A program made the position numbers and the translations under genes. Shown here in pieces: positions 23,748 to 32,280 of a stretch of 39,473 bases of DNA. The first letter of the stretch is position 1. Each line of letters opens with the position of its first letter. This DNA is from Tannerella sp. (GTDB taxonomy: Bacteria > Bacteroidota > Bacteroidia > Bacteroidales > Tannerellaceae). Below the pieces are notes generated by a model. The model was not told where the DNA came from, ran no database searches, and was given only the letters and a program-made list of their open reading frames with translations. The stretch lies in contig JAIRYD010000096.1 of assembly GCA_031267935.1 (NCBI GenBank), positions 1-39,473 on the forward strand, given 5' to 3'.

Positions 23748-24449
23748 GTGGTAAGACAGGAACGAAAAGAAGTAGATATATCATCCAGTTTGTCAGAAGT
23801 ATGGCGTGTTCTGACCGAGCGGGAACGTGAAATTTTGAGGGCGAATTCCACTATTCAACATTTCAAAAGGAATGAAAAAATTTACAGTGAAGGGGATGAG
23901 CCGCGAGACATGATGTGCCTGCTCAAGGGGAAAGTAAAAATTTCCAAACAGGGAGTGGGCGGACGCAGTCAGATCATCCGCATGATCAAGCCGATTCAGT
24001 ATTTTGCATACCGGGCATATTTTGCGGGAGAAAAATACTTGACGGACGCGTCGGCCTTCGAAGTGTCGACGGTTTGCATCATTCCGATGACGATTGTGGA
24101 CAGTCTGATTCGCGCCAACCTGAAACTGGCGATGTTCTTCATCCGTCAGTTGTCCATCGATCTGGGCATTGCGGACGAACGTACCGTCAACCTCACACAG
24201 AAGCATATCCGCGGACGTCTGGCCGAGTCGCTGCTGTTCCTGATGGACTGCTACGGCCTGGAAACGGACGGCGCCACTATCAGCATCTACCTTTCGCGCG
24301 AAGATCTGGCCAATCTGTCGAATATGACCACGTCGAACGCCATCCGCACGCTGTCCAACTTCGTTTCGGAACGCCTCATCGCCCTCGACGGCCGTAAAGT
24401 AAAAATTATCGACGAAGAACGTTTGCGGAAAATCAGCCGTTTGGGTTAA
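23748..24449 (+). CDS. Crp/Fnr-family transcriptional regulator
   Basis: The start must be the GTG at 23748: a stop codon lies in frame three codons upstream, and no ATG occurs before the effector domain. The 233-residue product has a cyclic-nucleotide-type beta-roll (about 20-140: YSEGDEPRDMMCLLKGKVKI), a long dimerisation helix, and a C-terminal winged helix with LSREDLANLSNMTTSNAIRTL as the DNA-reading unit. There is no N-terminal cysteine set for an Fe-S cluster, and the RPL-type phosphate-cassette residues of cAMP binders are not evident, so the signal is unknown. The MFS transporter gene follows after 19 bases on the same strand and may be its target or partner. Confidence 0.88.
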   Translation: MVRQERKEVDISSSLSEVWRVLTEREREILRANSTIQHFKRNEKIYSEGDEPRDMMCLLKGKVKISKQGVGGRSQIIRMIKPIQYFAYRAYFAGEKYLTDASAFEVSTVCIIPMTIVDSLIRANLKLAMFFIRQLSIDLGIADERTVNLTQKHIRGRLAESLLFLMDCYGLETDGATISIYLSREDLANLSNMTTSNAIRTLSNFVSERLIALDGRKVKIIDEERLRKISRLG

Positions 24450-24468
24450 TCTTTTTTGAAACACAGGC

Positions 24469-25833
24469 ATGCAAAAAAACTCGGCGTTTACGTTTATATG
24501 CCTTGCATCCTTTCTGGTGCCTTTCATGGGATCGGCCATCAATCTTTCGCTGCCGCAGATCGGCAGCGCCTTTTCGATGAAAGCCGTGTCGCTGACCTGG
24601 ATCGCAACGTCCTATCTGATTGCGACGGCCATTTCGCAGGTGCCGTTTGCCCGGCTGGGCGACATGGTCGGACGCCGGAAAGTATTCATCTGCGGCACGG
24701 CGATTTTCAGTGTATTCACATTTCTTTGCGGGCTGGCGCCGTCGGGGACGCTGCTGATCGTTTTTCGCGGACTGTCGGGTCTGGGCAGCGCCATGATGTT
24801 CGGCACGAGCATGGCGATCCTCATTTCCATTTTTCCGCCGCAGAGACGGGGACGGGCTATCGGCATCAATACGGCAGTCGTGTATTTTGCCCTGGCATCG
24901 GGGCCTTTCGCGGGTGGACTGCTGACGCATCACTGGGGATGGAAGAGTCTTTTTTTCCTGACGGGGATATTCGGTTTTTTCGTCGTGGCCGGCTCGCTGC
25001 TTGTGCTCAAGGGCGAATGGAGCGAGTCGAAAGGTGAAAAGTTCGACTTTGCAGGTTCGATCATCTATGCGGCAGGGTTGTTTGGACTGATTTTAGGGTT
25101 TTCACGATTGCCGCATGCGCTGTCGTTCGTATGTCTTTTGCTCGGAATTGCGGCATTCGTTCTTTTTGTGCGCTATGAGCTGAAGGTGGGGCAGCCCGTG
25201 TTCAATGTCCGCATTTTTTCGGGAAACAGGGTGTTCGGGCTGTCGAATCTTTCGTCGCTGATCAATTATGCCTGCACGTATGCCGTCGCCTACATGATGA
25301 GCCTCTATCTGCAATATATCCGCGGATTCAATGCGCAGCATGCGGGGATGATTCTGATTGTGCAGGCTGTCGTGCAGTGTCTGGTTTCGCTCTACGCCGG
25401 CAAGCTGTCCGACCGGCTGAATCCCGCCGGCATCGCCACGACGGGGATGGGCGTGATTTTCTGCGGACTGTGCGGACTGGTCTTTCTCTCGCCCGACACG
25501 CCGATGGCCGTCGTCCTCGTCCTGCTGATTCTGCTGGGCGTGGGGTTCGGCCTTTTCTCGTCGCCCAATGCAAACATCGTCATGAGTTCGGTCGAGAAGA
25601 AGTTCTACGGACAGGCTTCGGCCACGATCGGCACGATGCGGCTCGTCGGTCAGTCGTTCAGCATGGGGATTGCCATGATGGCCATCTCGCTCCATACGGG
25701 CAATCGCCTGATTGTTCCCGAACTGTATCCGCAGCTGATGAAAAGTTTCCACATGACGTTTGTCGTATGCGGCATTCTTTGCGCGGTCGGGACGTATACT
25801 TCCACTTTCAGGGTGAAGAAGGCCGAAAGGTAG
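24469..25833 (+). CDS. MFS transporter, DHA2 (EmrB/QacA-like) type
   Basis: The 454-residue protein is hydrophobic throughout, with about 12-14 predicted membrane helices. It starts LASFLVPFMGSAINLSLPQIG, which resembles the helix-1 motif of DHA2 drug/proton antiporters. It carries the MFS motif A variant ARLGDMVGRRKVF between helices 2 and 3, and motif C-like ALASGPFAGGLL in helix 5. The substrate cannot be read from sequence; multidrug or metabolite export is usual in the family. It is likely co-transcribed with the Crp/Fnr gene 19 bases upstream. The small reverse ORFs are shadows. Confidence 0.88.
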   Translation: MQKNSAFTFICLASFLVPFMGSAINLSLPQIGSAFSMKAVSLTWIATSYLIATAISQVPFARLGDMVGRRKVFICGTAIFSVFTFLCGLAPSGTLLIVFRGLSGLGSAMMFGTSMAILISIFPPQRRGRAIGINTAVVYFALASGPFAGGLLTHHWGWKSLFFLTGIFGFFVVAGSLLVLKGEWSESKGEKFDFAGSIIYAAGLFGLILGFSRLPHALSFVCLLLGIAAFVLFVRYELKVGQPVFNVRIFSGNRVFGLSNLSSLINYACTYAVAYMMSLYLQYIRGFNAQHAGMILIVQAVVQCLVSLYAGKLSDRLNPAGIATTGMGVIFCGLCGLVFLSPDTPMAVVLVLLILLGVGFGLFSSPNANIVMSSVEKKFYGQASATIGTMRLVGQSFSMGIAMMAISLHTGNRLIVPELYPQLMKSFHMTFVVCGILCAVGTYTSTFRVKKAER

Positions 25834-25912
25834 GGAAGAGTATGGCCGGCGTATCCGGGAAATGCCGTCCTGCGGGGAGCGCGTGTTTGCCGCACAGGCG
25901 ATTCCCCAATTA

Positions 25913-25947
25913 TTCAGTGTTCATTATTCATTGTTCACTGTTCACTG
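25913..25947. repeat. Five tandem 7-bp repeats at the 3' end of the S9 peptidase gene
   Basis: There are five exact heptad steps: TTCAGTG, TTCATTA, TTCATTG, TTCACTG, TTCACTG. The last one includes the stop codon of the peptidase gene (reverse complement). A similar heptad, TTCATCG, is repeated at 28535-28562 upstream of the same gene. Confidence 0.8.
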
Positions 25948-28350
25948 ATCCTGATATCCCTGAAACCAGTTGCCGAGTTTCATGTCCCGGATGTCGACGT
26001 CCGTTTCGCGTTCGCCGAGCAGGTGTTCGGAAAAGTAGTCTACCATCCGCCAGTAGAAATATTCGTTGTAGTTTTCGAAATGATGGCGCTGGCCGGGAAT
26101 TATCAGCATGTCGAACCGCTTGCCGGCCCTGATCAGTTCGTTCACGACGACGAGCGTGTTTGCGGGATGGACGTTGTTGTCTATCTCGCTGTGGATAAGC
26201 AGCAGATGTCCTTTGAGATTGGCGGCGAGATCCTGATTGGCGGGTACGCGGATGTCGAACCGTATGTTTCCGTCTTCGTCCGCGATTTCCGCCACGCCGT
26301 GATGTTTCTCGCTCCATCCGCGGTTGTAGAGGTGGTTGTCATGATTGCCCGCGCACGAGACGGCGACCTTGAAAAAATCGGGATAGACCAGCATGGCAGC
26401 CGTGGACATGAAGCCGCCGCCCGAATGTCCGTGAATGCCTATGCGGTTTATGTCCATATATTTGTGTCGGTCGCAGAGTTGCTCGATGGCGGCCTTGTGG
26501 TCGGCCAGCGGATAGTCGCGCAGGTTGCCGTATCCGTAGTTGTGATACCACTTGGAACGGCTCGGATGGCCGCCGCGATGTCCGACGGAGACGACGACGA
26601 AGCCTGCCTGGGCAAGGCGGTCGGTACGCGGATTCATCGGGATATAACGGATGTACGTGCTTTCCTGCTGCGGTCCGGGATATACGTAGTCGACGACGGG
26701 ATAGACCTTCGTGGAGTCGAAGTTGAAGGGCCGGTAGATGATGCCGTACAGGTCGGTGACGCCGTCTGCCGCCTTCACGCTGAAAGGTTCGGGAAACTTG
26801 TATCCGGCCTGCAGCAGTTGAGAGAAATCGCTTTCTTCGAGTGTCATCAGTCTTTTTCCCGTGTTGTCGTAAAGCGCGGTGGCGGGTATGGTGTTGATGC
26901 GCGAGTAGTTGTCGACCACGTAGCGGCCGTCGCGGTCCATGTATACCAGGTGATGGAAGTCGCCGGGCGTGACGAGTTTCAGGCCCGTTCCGTCGAAGTT
27001 TACGCGGTAGAGATGTTCGTAGTAGGGAGTCGTGTCGTCCGTTTCCTTTCCGTTGGCGAGGAAGTATATCACGCGGTTTTTGCTGTCCACGTGCCTGATC
27101 TGGTCCACGTGCCAGGGGCCTTTCGTGATTCGGTTTTTGAGCCGTCCTTCGGTGTCGTAGAGGTAGAGATGCGCCCATCCGTCGCGTTCGCTCCAGTGGA
27201 TGAGTTCGCGTGCATTGTCGGGCATGGCGAGCGGGCGGGTTTCGATGTAGGTGTTCAGGCGTTCGCGGATGATGGTTCTGACGGAGTCGTCGCCCGTCGT
27301 GTAGGAGCAGATGTCGACCCGTTTCATGTCGCGGCTGACGCGCGTGAGGAAAAATCCGTTCGCATCGCCCAGCCATATCTGCGGCGAGGTGAAATCTTCG
27401 CGCGGCCTGGAGGCGACGGCGATCGTCTGGTCCCTGAATGCCGACGCGCCGATTTCTTTGCGGCTCATTTTTTCGAGGTCGAAAAGATACAGATGGCTGA
27501 CGGGTGCGTCGTTTTCGCCGGGCAGCTGATATTTGTAAGTTTCCAGTGTGGGACGCGGCCGGGCAATGGAGTTGACTACCCACAAGTCCTTTACGGCGCG
27601 CTGGTCGGTCAGCGCGGCCGCGAAATAATGTCCGTCGGGCGACCAGCTGCCCTGCACCGGCTTGCGTTTGCGGTCGGTCAGCGTCGAATCCGTATTCATG
27701 CGGTTGCGCGGCATGCCGAAGGCAAAGTGTTCGACGCCGTCGGTCGTGAGCGCCGTTTCCCGGATGGTTTCTTCCCCGGGATCTTTCAGGAGCTTTTCAT
27801 AGTCGGAATATGTCATGCACCACAGATTAAGGTCTTTGGCGTATACGACATATCGTTTGTCGGGCGATACGTTTCCCCACCGTTCGCGCGGCGAATTGTC
27901 CCGGGGACGTTCCGACAGACGGCGCGAAGGATAATCGTACGCGAAATAAAACGTGCCGGCCGACGAGGGTATTTCGAAGGTGAACGTGCGGTCGTCGTCG
28001 TCGAGTTTGAGGTTTTTGACGGGCAGCTGCCGGGCCGTGAAGGGGTCTTTCACCGTTTCGGTGATTTGCGCGGCGATTTCGTCGAGGTCGAACAGCGGCT
28101 GCTTTGTAGCGCGTTCGGGGTCGACCACGTGCCATGCCGTCCCGCTGCTCGTGCCGTATTCGTACCAGAACTTGCTGCCGTGATGAAAATAATTGGGTTT
28201 AAGGGTGTAGGAAAACAGGAGCTGTTCGGCGTTGGACGGTGCGAAACGCCGTGCCTGCGTATATCCGGCAAGCGCCTCCTGCGCCGGCAGCATGCCTGCG
28301 CGAAGCAGGCTCAGGGAGATGATGATGAACGGTAATGCTTTTGATTTCAT
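25942..28350 (-). CDS. S9-family peptidase, dipeptidyl peptidase IV-like
   Basis: The 802-residue product has a signal peptide (LPFIIISLSLLRAGMLPAQ). An N-terminal beta-propeller of DPP IV type covers about 60-520, with WSPDGHYFAAALTD as one blade. The C-terminal alpha/beta-hydrolase domain contains the triad Ser643 (GIHGHSGGGF), Asp724 (HSEIDNNVHP) and His756 (PGQRHHF). It should cleave dipeptides, probably after proline or alanine, in the periplasm; the exact specificity is inferred. It stands alone, with its own promoter and a leader that contains a 12-bp hairpin. Both ends of the gene are bordered by TTCAnnG heptad repeats. The 770-residue + strand ORF over it is a shadow. Confidence 0.92.
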   Translation of the reverse strand: MKSKALPFIIISLSLLRAGMLPAQEALAGYTQARRFAPSNAEQLLFSYTLKPNYFHHGSKFWYEYGTSSGTAWHVVDPERATKQPLFDLDEIAAQITETVKDPFTARQLPVKNLKLDDDDRTFTFEIPSSAGTFYFAYDYPSRRLSERPRDNSPRERWGNVSPDKRYVVYAKDLNLWCMTYSDYEKLLKDPGEETIRETALTTDGVEHFAFGMPRNRMNTDSTLTDRKRKPVQGSWSPDGHYFAAALTDQRAVKDLWVVNSIARPRPTLETYKYQLPGENDAPVSHLYLFDLEKMSRKEIGASAFRDQTIAVASRPREDFTSPQIWLGDANGFFLTRVSRDMKRVDICSYTTGDDSVRTIIRERLNTYIETRPLAMPDNARELIHWSERDGWAHLYLYDTEGRLKNRITKGPWHVDQIRHVDSKNRVIYFLANGKETDDTTPYYEHLYRVNFDGTGLKLVTPGDFHHLVYMDRDGRYVVDNYSRINTIPATALYDNTGKRLMTLEESDFSQLLQAGYKFPEPFSVKAADGVTDLYGIIYRPFNFDSTKVYPVVDYVYPGPQQESTYIRYIPMNPRTDRLAQAGFVVVSVGHRGGHPSRSKWYHNYGYGNLRDYPLADHKAAIEQLCDRHKYMDINRIGIHGHSGGGFMSTAAMLVYPDFFKVAVSCAGNHDNHLYNRGWSEKHHGVAEIADEDGNIRFDIRVPANQDLAANLKGHLLLIHSEIDNNVHPANTLVVVNELIRAGKRFDMLIIPGQRHHFENYNEYFYWRMVDYFSEHLLGERETDVDIRDMKLGNWFQGYQDQ

Positions 28351-28384
28351 ATTACTGGCTTGTTAAATTGTTTACTTTCCTCCG

Positions 28385-28426
28385 TCTGTTCAACGGTCGG
28401 CCGGCCGGAGCGTTCCGTCGAACAGA
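28385..28426 (-). promoter_or_regulatory. Hairpin in the 5' leader of the S9 peptidase gene
   Basis: In the - strand transcript, TCTGTTCGACGG pairs with CCGTTGAACAGA, 12 bp with one G-U pair. The 18-base loop itself contains the palindrome CGGCCGGCCG. It lies between the predicted transcription start and the ATG, with no T run, so it is not an obvious terminator. It may affect mRNA stability or translation. Confidence 0.5.
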
Positions 28427-28448
28427 AGGCGCTGCGCGATTCATGTGG

Positions 28449-28456
28449 CAAAAGTA
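28449..28456 (-). promoter_or_regulatory. -7 promoter element of the S9 peptidase gene
   Basis: The reverse strand reads TACTTTTG, matching TAnnTTTG. The predicted leader is about 90 bases and contains the hairpin at 28385-28426. Confidence 0.6.
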
Positions 28457-28478
28457 ATGTTTTTTTTTGTTTATCGTT

Positions 28479-28559
28479 CGGCTGTTCTCTCTTTGTGTGC
28501 TCCGTGCGCTCCGTGTTTGAATAAAAGTACCGGATTCATCGTTCATCGTTCATCGTTCA
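28479..28559. repeat. Left arm of an 81-bp inverted repeat around tRNA-Gly
   Basis: Its reverse complement matches 28926-29006 with three mismatches in 81 bases. It contains CTCCGTGCGCTCCGTG and tandem TTCATCG heptads (28535-28562). Confidence 0.9.
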
Positions 28560-28610
28560 CAGTTATATAATTCCCGCCCCGGAAGTCACGGAACAGCGAT
28601 TTGAACTGCA

Positions 28611-28658
28611 AAAAAAAAACGCCTTCCCGGTCCGTTACCCGGGAAGACGTTTTTTCTA
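28611..28658. terminator. Terminator of tRNA-Gly (bidirectional form)
   Basis: CTTCCCGG pairs with CCGGGAAG, extended by outer ACG/CGT pairs, with an A run on the left and a T run on the right. On the - strand it follows tRNA-Gly by about 30 bases. Confidence 0.8.
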
Positions 28659-28687
28659 TCATCGCCTCGAATGCTTTTTCAGGAAAG

Positions 28688-28760
28688 AGCGGAAAACGGG
28701 ACTCGAACCCGCGACCCTAACCTTGGCAAGGTTATGCTCTACCAACTGAGCTATTTCCGC
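28688..28760 (-). tRNA. tRNA-Gly (GCC)
   Basis: The reverse strand gives a 73-base cloverleaf: acceptor GCGGAAA/TTTCCGC, D stem GCTC/GAGC, anticodon stem TAACC/GGTTA with loop TTGCCAA (anticodon GCC), and T arm GCGGG-TTCGAGT-CCCGT with one G-U pair. CCA is not encoded. Confidence 0.95.
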
Positions 28761-28771
28761 ATTTGCGCCGG

Positions 28772-28779
28772 CAAAGATA
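28772..28779 (-). promoter_or_regulatory. -7 promoter element of tRNA-Gly
   Basis: The reverse strand reads TATCTTTG, matching TAnnTTTG, 12 bases before the tRNA 5' end. A T-rich TTTTTTTG lies about 16 bases further upstream as a possible -33. Confidence 0.65.
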
Positions 28780-28925
28780 GCATGTTTCCTGAAAACAAAA
28801 AAACTTTTTCGCAAAAAATTGTCCCGTTTCTTTTTTCGAGGTGTCATTTTTCATTGGAAATAAAGAAAAGACGGTTGTAATTTATTTTTTCTTTTGTTCA
28901 AACACGGAGCGCACGGAGAGAACGA

Positions 28926-29006
28926 TGAACGATGAACGATGAACGATGAATCCGATACTTTTATTCAAACACGGAGCGCACGGAGCGCACAAAGAGAGAA
29001 CGGCCG
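28926..29006. repeat. Right arm of the 81-bp inverted repeat
   Basis: This is the partner of 28479-28559. A shorter direct copy of part of it, TTCAAACACGGAGCGCACGG, also occurs just upstream at about 28897-28918, so the element has been partly duplicated. Confidence 0.9.
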
Positions 29007-29012
29007 GTTGAA

Positions 29013-29264
29013 GCTACACTCCGGAAGTTCCGGGCTACACTCCGAGAGTTTCGGGCTACACTCCGAGAGTTTCGGGCTACACTCCGGAAGTTTCGGGCTA
29101 CACTCCGAGAGTTTCGGGCTACACTCCGAGAGTTTCGGGCTACACTCCGGAAGCTTCGGGCTACACTCCGAGAGTTTCGGGCTACACTCCGGAAGCTTCG
29201 GAGTGCACTACAAAAACTTCGGAGTACGCTGCAAAAGCTTCGGAGGACACTGCGGACGTGGCGG
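29013..29264. repeat. Array of twelve 21-bp repeats
   Basis: Units follow a strict 21-base step with no spacers. Nine are well conserved, of the form GCTACACTCCGRRAGYTYCG plus one G. The last three (from 29202) have drifted but keep the spacing. Each unit holds a small palindrome: CCGGAA-G-TTCCGG in the first, CCGA...TCGG in most, and AAGCTT-centred forms in two. The array begins 7 bases after the right arm of the inverted repeat and ends 260 bases before lysS. Its open frames give the spurious heptapeptide GLHSESF. I see nothing else in the roughly 220 bases between the array and the lysS promoter. Confidence 0.92.
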
Positions 29265-29482
29265 CAGACCGCGCGCCGCCGTGCGAGCGGACGGTTTTTT
29301 ACCGGTTGAAAGTTCGTTTTCCTCTGCCTTGACTGGCGTTTCGGAGAGCGCATTGCCGAATCCGGCGCACGGACAGCCCTGCGGCATACATGCGCTTCTG
29401 CGGCAAAGTTCGACAGGTCAAAGCGTTTCCCGCAGGCGGAAGGGGAAAAAATTCCCGAATGTTTTTATGCCGCAAGTCGCAA

Positions 29483-29498
29483 TAATTTTGTACTTTTG
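29483..29498 (+). promoter_or_regulatory. Tandem -7 promoter elements of lysS
   Basis: TAATTTTG (29483-29490) and TACTTTTG (29491-29498) both match TAnnTTTG and are directly adjacent. The ATG is 25 bases past the second. Confidence 0.6.
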
Positions 29499-29523
29499 CA
29501 CGCACTAACAAGCAGATGAAGAC

Positions 29524-31275
29524 ATGAATATACTGGAATTGAGCGAACAGGAGATTATCAGGCGCCACAGTCTGGAACAGTTGCGACTGATGGGCATCGA
29601 TCCTTATCCGGCGCAGGAATACGTGACGGACGGCTATTCGGACGAGATCAGGACGACGTTTGTCGACGGCGCACAGCCGCGCCGCGTGTCCGTCGCCGGA
29701 CGAATCATGAGCCGCCGCATCATGGGTAAGGCGTCGTTTATGGAATTGCAGGATTCCAGAGGACGCATGCAGATCTACGTGACGCGCGACGACATCTGTC
29801 CCGACCCCGGAAATACGGATCTCTACAACGTCGTGTTCAAAAAACTGCTTGACATCGGCGATTTCGTGGGCGTCGGAGGTTTCGTGTTCCGCACGCAGAC
29901 GGGCGAAATCTCGATACATGCCGAATCGCTGACGCTCCTCTCCAAAGCCCTCCGCCCGCTGCCCGTCGTCAAGGAAAAGGACGGCGTGGTGTACGACGGA
30001 TTTACCGACCCCGAACAGCGATACCGCCAGCGATACGTCGATCTGGTCGTCAACAGTCACGTGAAGGATATTTTCCTCAAACGCGCAAAGATCATCAACT
30101 CGATGCGCACGTTTTTCAACGAAAGCGGCTACGTCGAAGTCGATACGCCCGTGCTGCAGACCATCCCCGGCGGCGCTTCGGCGCGTCCGTTCATCACCCA
30201 CCACCACGCGCTCGACATCCCGCTCTACCTGCGCATCGCCGACGAGCTGTATCTCAAACGCCTGATCACGGGCGGATTCGAGGGCGTGTACGAATTCAGC
30301 CGCAACTTCCGCAACGAAGGCATGGACCGTTCGCACAATCCCGAATTCACGTGCATGGAAATATACGTGGCCTACAAGGACTACCACTGGATGATGACCT
30401 TCACGGAGAAAATGCTCGAACGCATCTGCCTCGACGTGCTGGGCGGCACGACCGTGAAAACCGGCAACCGGGAAATCGATTTCAAGCCCCCCTACAAACG
30501 CATTTCCATGCTCGACGCCATACGCGAACACACGGGCGTCGACATTGCGGGCATGGACGAAAGCGCCCTGCGGGACGCATGCCGCCGGCTGAACGTCGAA
30601 CAGAACGAAACGATGGGCAAAGGCAAACTGATCGACGCCATCTTCGGCGAGAAATGCGAACACCACTACGTCCAGCCCACCTTCATCACCGACTATCCCG
30701 TCGAGATGAGCCCCCTCACCAAGATCCACCGCAACGACCCCGCGCTGACGGAACGCTTCGAACTGATGATAAACGGCCGGGAAATTGCCAACGCCTATTC
30801 GGAACTGAACGATCCGGTCGACCAGCGCCGGCGCTTCGAAGAACAGCTGCGCCTGTCGGAAAAAGGCGACGACGAAGCCATGTTTATCGACGAAGACTTT
30901 CTGCGCGCACTCGAATACGGAATGCCCCCCACCAGCGGAATGGGTGTCGGAATCGACCGCCTGACGATGCTCCTGACCGGGCAGGAAAGCATTCAGGAAG
31001 TACTGCTCTTCCCGCAGATGCGCCCCGAAAAGACGATCAGAAAAGACCCGCCCGAAAAGTACGGCCTGCACGGCGTCGGCCAGACCTGGGTGCCGCTCCT
31101 GCACAAGGCCGGATACGCGACCGTCGAAACGCTCGCCGACGCCAACCCCCAGCTGCTGCGTCAGGCGCTCTTCGACATCAATAAAAAATACAGCCTCGGA
31201 CTTGAACCGCCCTCCGCCCGCGAAGTCGAAGAATGGATACAGTCCGTAAAAACACAAACGGCGGAAAAACAATGA
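29524..31275 (+). CDS. lysS: Lysyl-tRNA synthetase, class II, with C-terminal extension
   Basis: The 583-residue protein has the LysRS plan: an N-terminal OB-fold anticodon-binding domain ([20 protein letters not shown]) and the class II catalytic core. Motif 2 is [20 protein letters not shown] and motif 3 is [13 protein letters not shown]. It charges tRNA-Lys with lysine. Compared with E. coli LysRS (about 505 residues), it continues about 80 residues past the usual end (LLFPQMRPE). The added helical tail starts at [19 protein letters not shown] and includes [16 protein letters not shown], which looks like a helix-hairpin-helix-type segment. Such tails occur in Bacteroidota LysRS. Its stop overlaps the gpsA start. 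The 657-residue reverse ORF is a shadow. Confidence 0.96.
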   Translation: MNILELSEQEIIRRHSLEQLRLMGIDPYPAQEYVTDGYSDEIRTTFVDGAQPRRVSVAGRIMSRRIMGKASFMELQDSRGRMQIYVTRDDICPDPGNTDLYNVVFKKLLDIGDFVGVGGFVFRTQTGEISIHAESLTLLSKALRPLPVVKEKDGVVYDGFTDPEQRYRQRYVDLVVNSHVKDIFLKRAKIINSMRTFFNESGYVEVDTPVLQTIPGGASARPFITHHHALDIPLYLRIADELYLKRLITGGFEGVYEFSRNFRNEGMDRSHNPEFTCMEIYVAYKDYHWMMTFTEKMLERICLDVLGGTTVKTGNREIDFKPPYKRISMLDAIREHTGVDIAGMDESALRDACRRLNVEQNETMGKGKLIDAIFGEKCEHHYVQPTFITDYPVEMSPLTKIHRNDPALTERFELMINGREIANAYSELNDPVDQRRRFEEQLRLSEKGDDEAMFIDEDFLRALEYGMPPTSGMGVGIDRLTMLLTGQESIQEVLLFPQMRPEKTIRKDPPEKYGLHGVGQTWVPLLHKAGYATVETLADANPQLLRQALFDINKKYSLGLEPPSAREVEEWIQSVKTQTAEKQ

Positions 31276-32267
31276 ACTTCACAGGAAAAATAGCGGTCAT
31301 GGGCGGCGGAAGCTGGGCTACGGCGCTGGCCAAGATCGTACTGTCTACCCGAACGGACATCCACTGGTACATGCGCCGTCCGGATCGCATCGAAGACTTC
31401 AAACGGCTGGGACACAACCCTGCATATCTCTCCGGCGTCCTGTTCGACACCGACCGCATCCGCTTCTATTCCGATATCAACGAAGTGACGGAAGACTCCG
31501 ACATGCTCATCTTTGCCACCCCGTCGCCCTTCCTCAAGCAACACCTGAAGAAACTCAACGTCCCGATACGTGACAAATGGATCGTTTCGGCCATCAAAGG
31601 TATCGTCCCCGACGAAAACCTGCTGATTACGGACTACTTTGCGGAATACTACGGCGTGCCCGAAGCACACATCGCCATCATTGCCGGTCCCAGCCATGCG
31701 GAAGAAATCGCACTCGAACGCCTGTCCTATCTGACCGTCGCCTGCCGTGACATGCACAATGCCGAACGCGTCTCGCGCATCTTCAGCAACAACTGCGTGA
31801 AAAGCGCCTGCTCGCAGGACGTGACGGGCATCGAATATGCCTCCGTACTCAAAAACGTGTATGCCATCGTGGCCGGTATATGCCACGGAATGAAGTACGG
31901 CGACAACTTCCAGGCCGTCTTCCTGTCCAACGCCATCAAGGAGATGCAGCACTTCCTCGACACCGTGCACGTCCTCGAACGCGACATCACCGGTTCGGCC
32001 TACCTCGGCGATCTGATCGTGACCGCCTGCTCACGTTTCAGCCGCAACCGTACCTTCGGCACCATGATCGGAAAAGGATACTCGGTCAAAACCGCACAGC
32101 TCGAAATGGAAATGATTGCCGAAGGCTACTACGGCACAAAATGTATTCACGAAATCAATGCAAAATACAAAGCGGACATCCCGATTCTCGAAGCCCTTTA
32201 CGACATTCTGTACGAACGTAAATCGCCCACCATCGTGATACGCCGGTTAACAGGACTTTTTAAATAA
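31272..32267 (+). CDS. gpsA: NAD(P)H-dependent glycerol-3-phosphate dehydrogenase
   Basis: I start at 31272, where ATGA overlaps the lysS stop; the track's 13 extra residues belong to lysS. The 331-residue product has the dinucleotide-binding motif [14 protein letters not shown] at its N-terminus, [12 protein letters not shown] and [11 protein letters not shown] in the middle, and the substrate-site region [18 protein letters not shown]. It reduces dihydroxyacetone phosphate to sn-glycerol 3-phosphate, the backbone of phospholipids. It sits between lysS and pgi on one strand with short gaps, so the three are probably an operon. Confidence 0.95.
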   Translation: MNFTGKIAVMGGGSWATALAKIVLSTRTDIHWYMRRPDRIEDFKRLGHNPAYLSGVLFDTDRIRFYSDINEVTEDSDMLIFATPSPFLKQHLKKLNVPIRDKWIVSAIKGIVPDENLLITDYFAEYYGVPEAHIAIIAGPSHAEEIALERLSYLTVACRDMHNAERVSRIFSNNCVKSACSQDVTGIEYASVLKNVYAIVAGICHGMKYGDNFQAVFLSNAIKEMQHFLDTVHVLERDITGSAYLGDLIVTACSRFSRNRTFGTMIGKGYSVKTAQLEMEMIAEGYYGTKCIHEINAKYKADIPILEALYDILYERKSPTIVIRRLTGLFK

Positions 32268-32280
32268 AAACAGAAATAAT

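Noticed and set aside
28939-29508. 189-residue ORF with GLHSESF repeats
   Set aside because: Same cause as the 18996 array. It begins inside an inverted repeat and runs over decayed repeat units.
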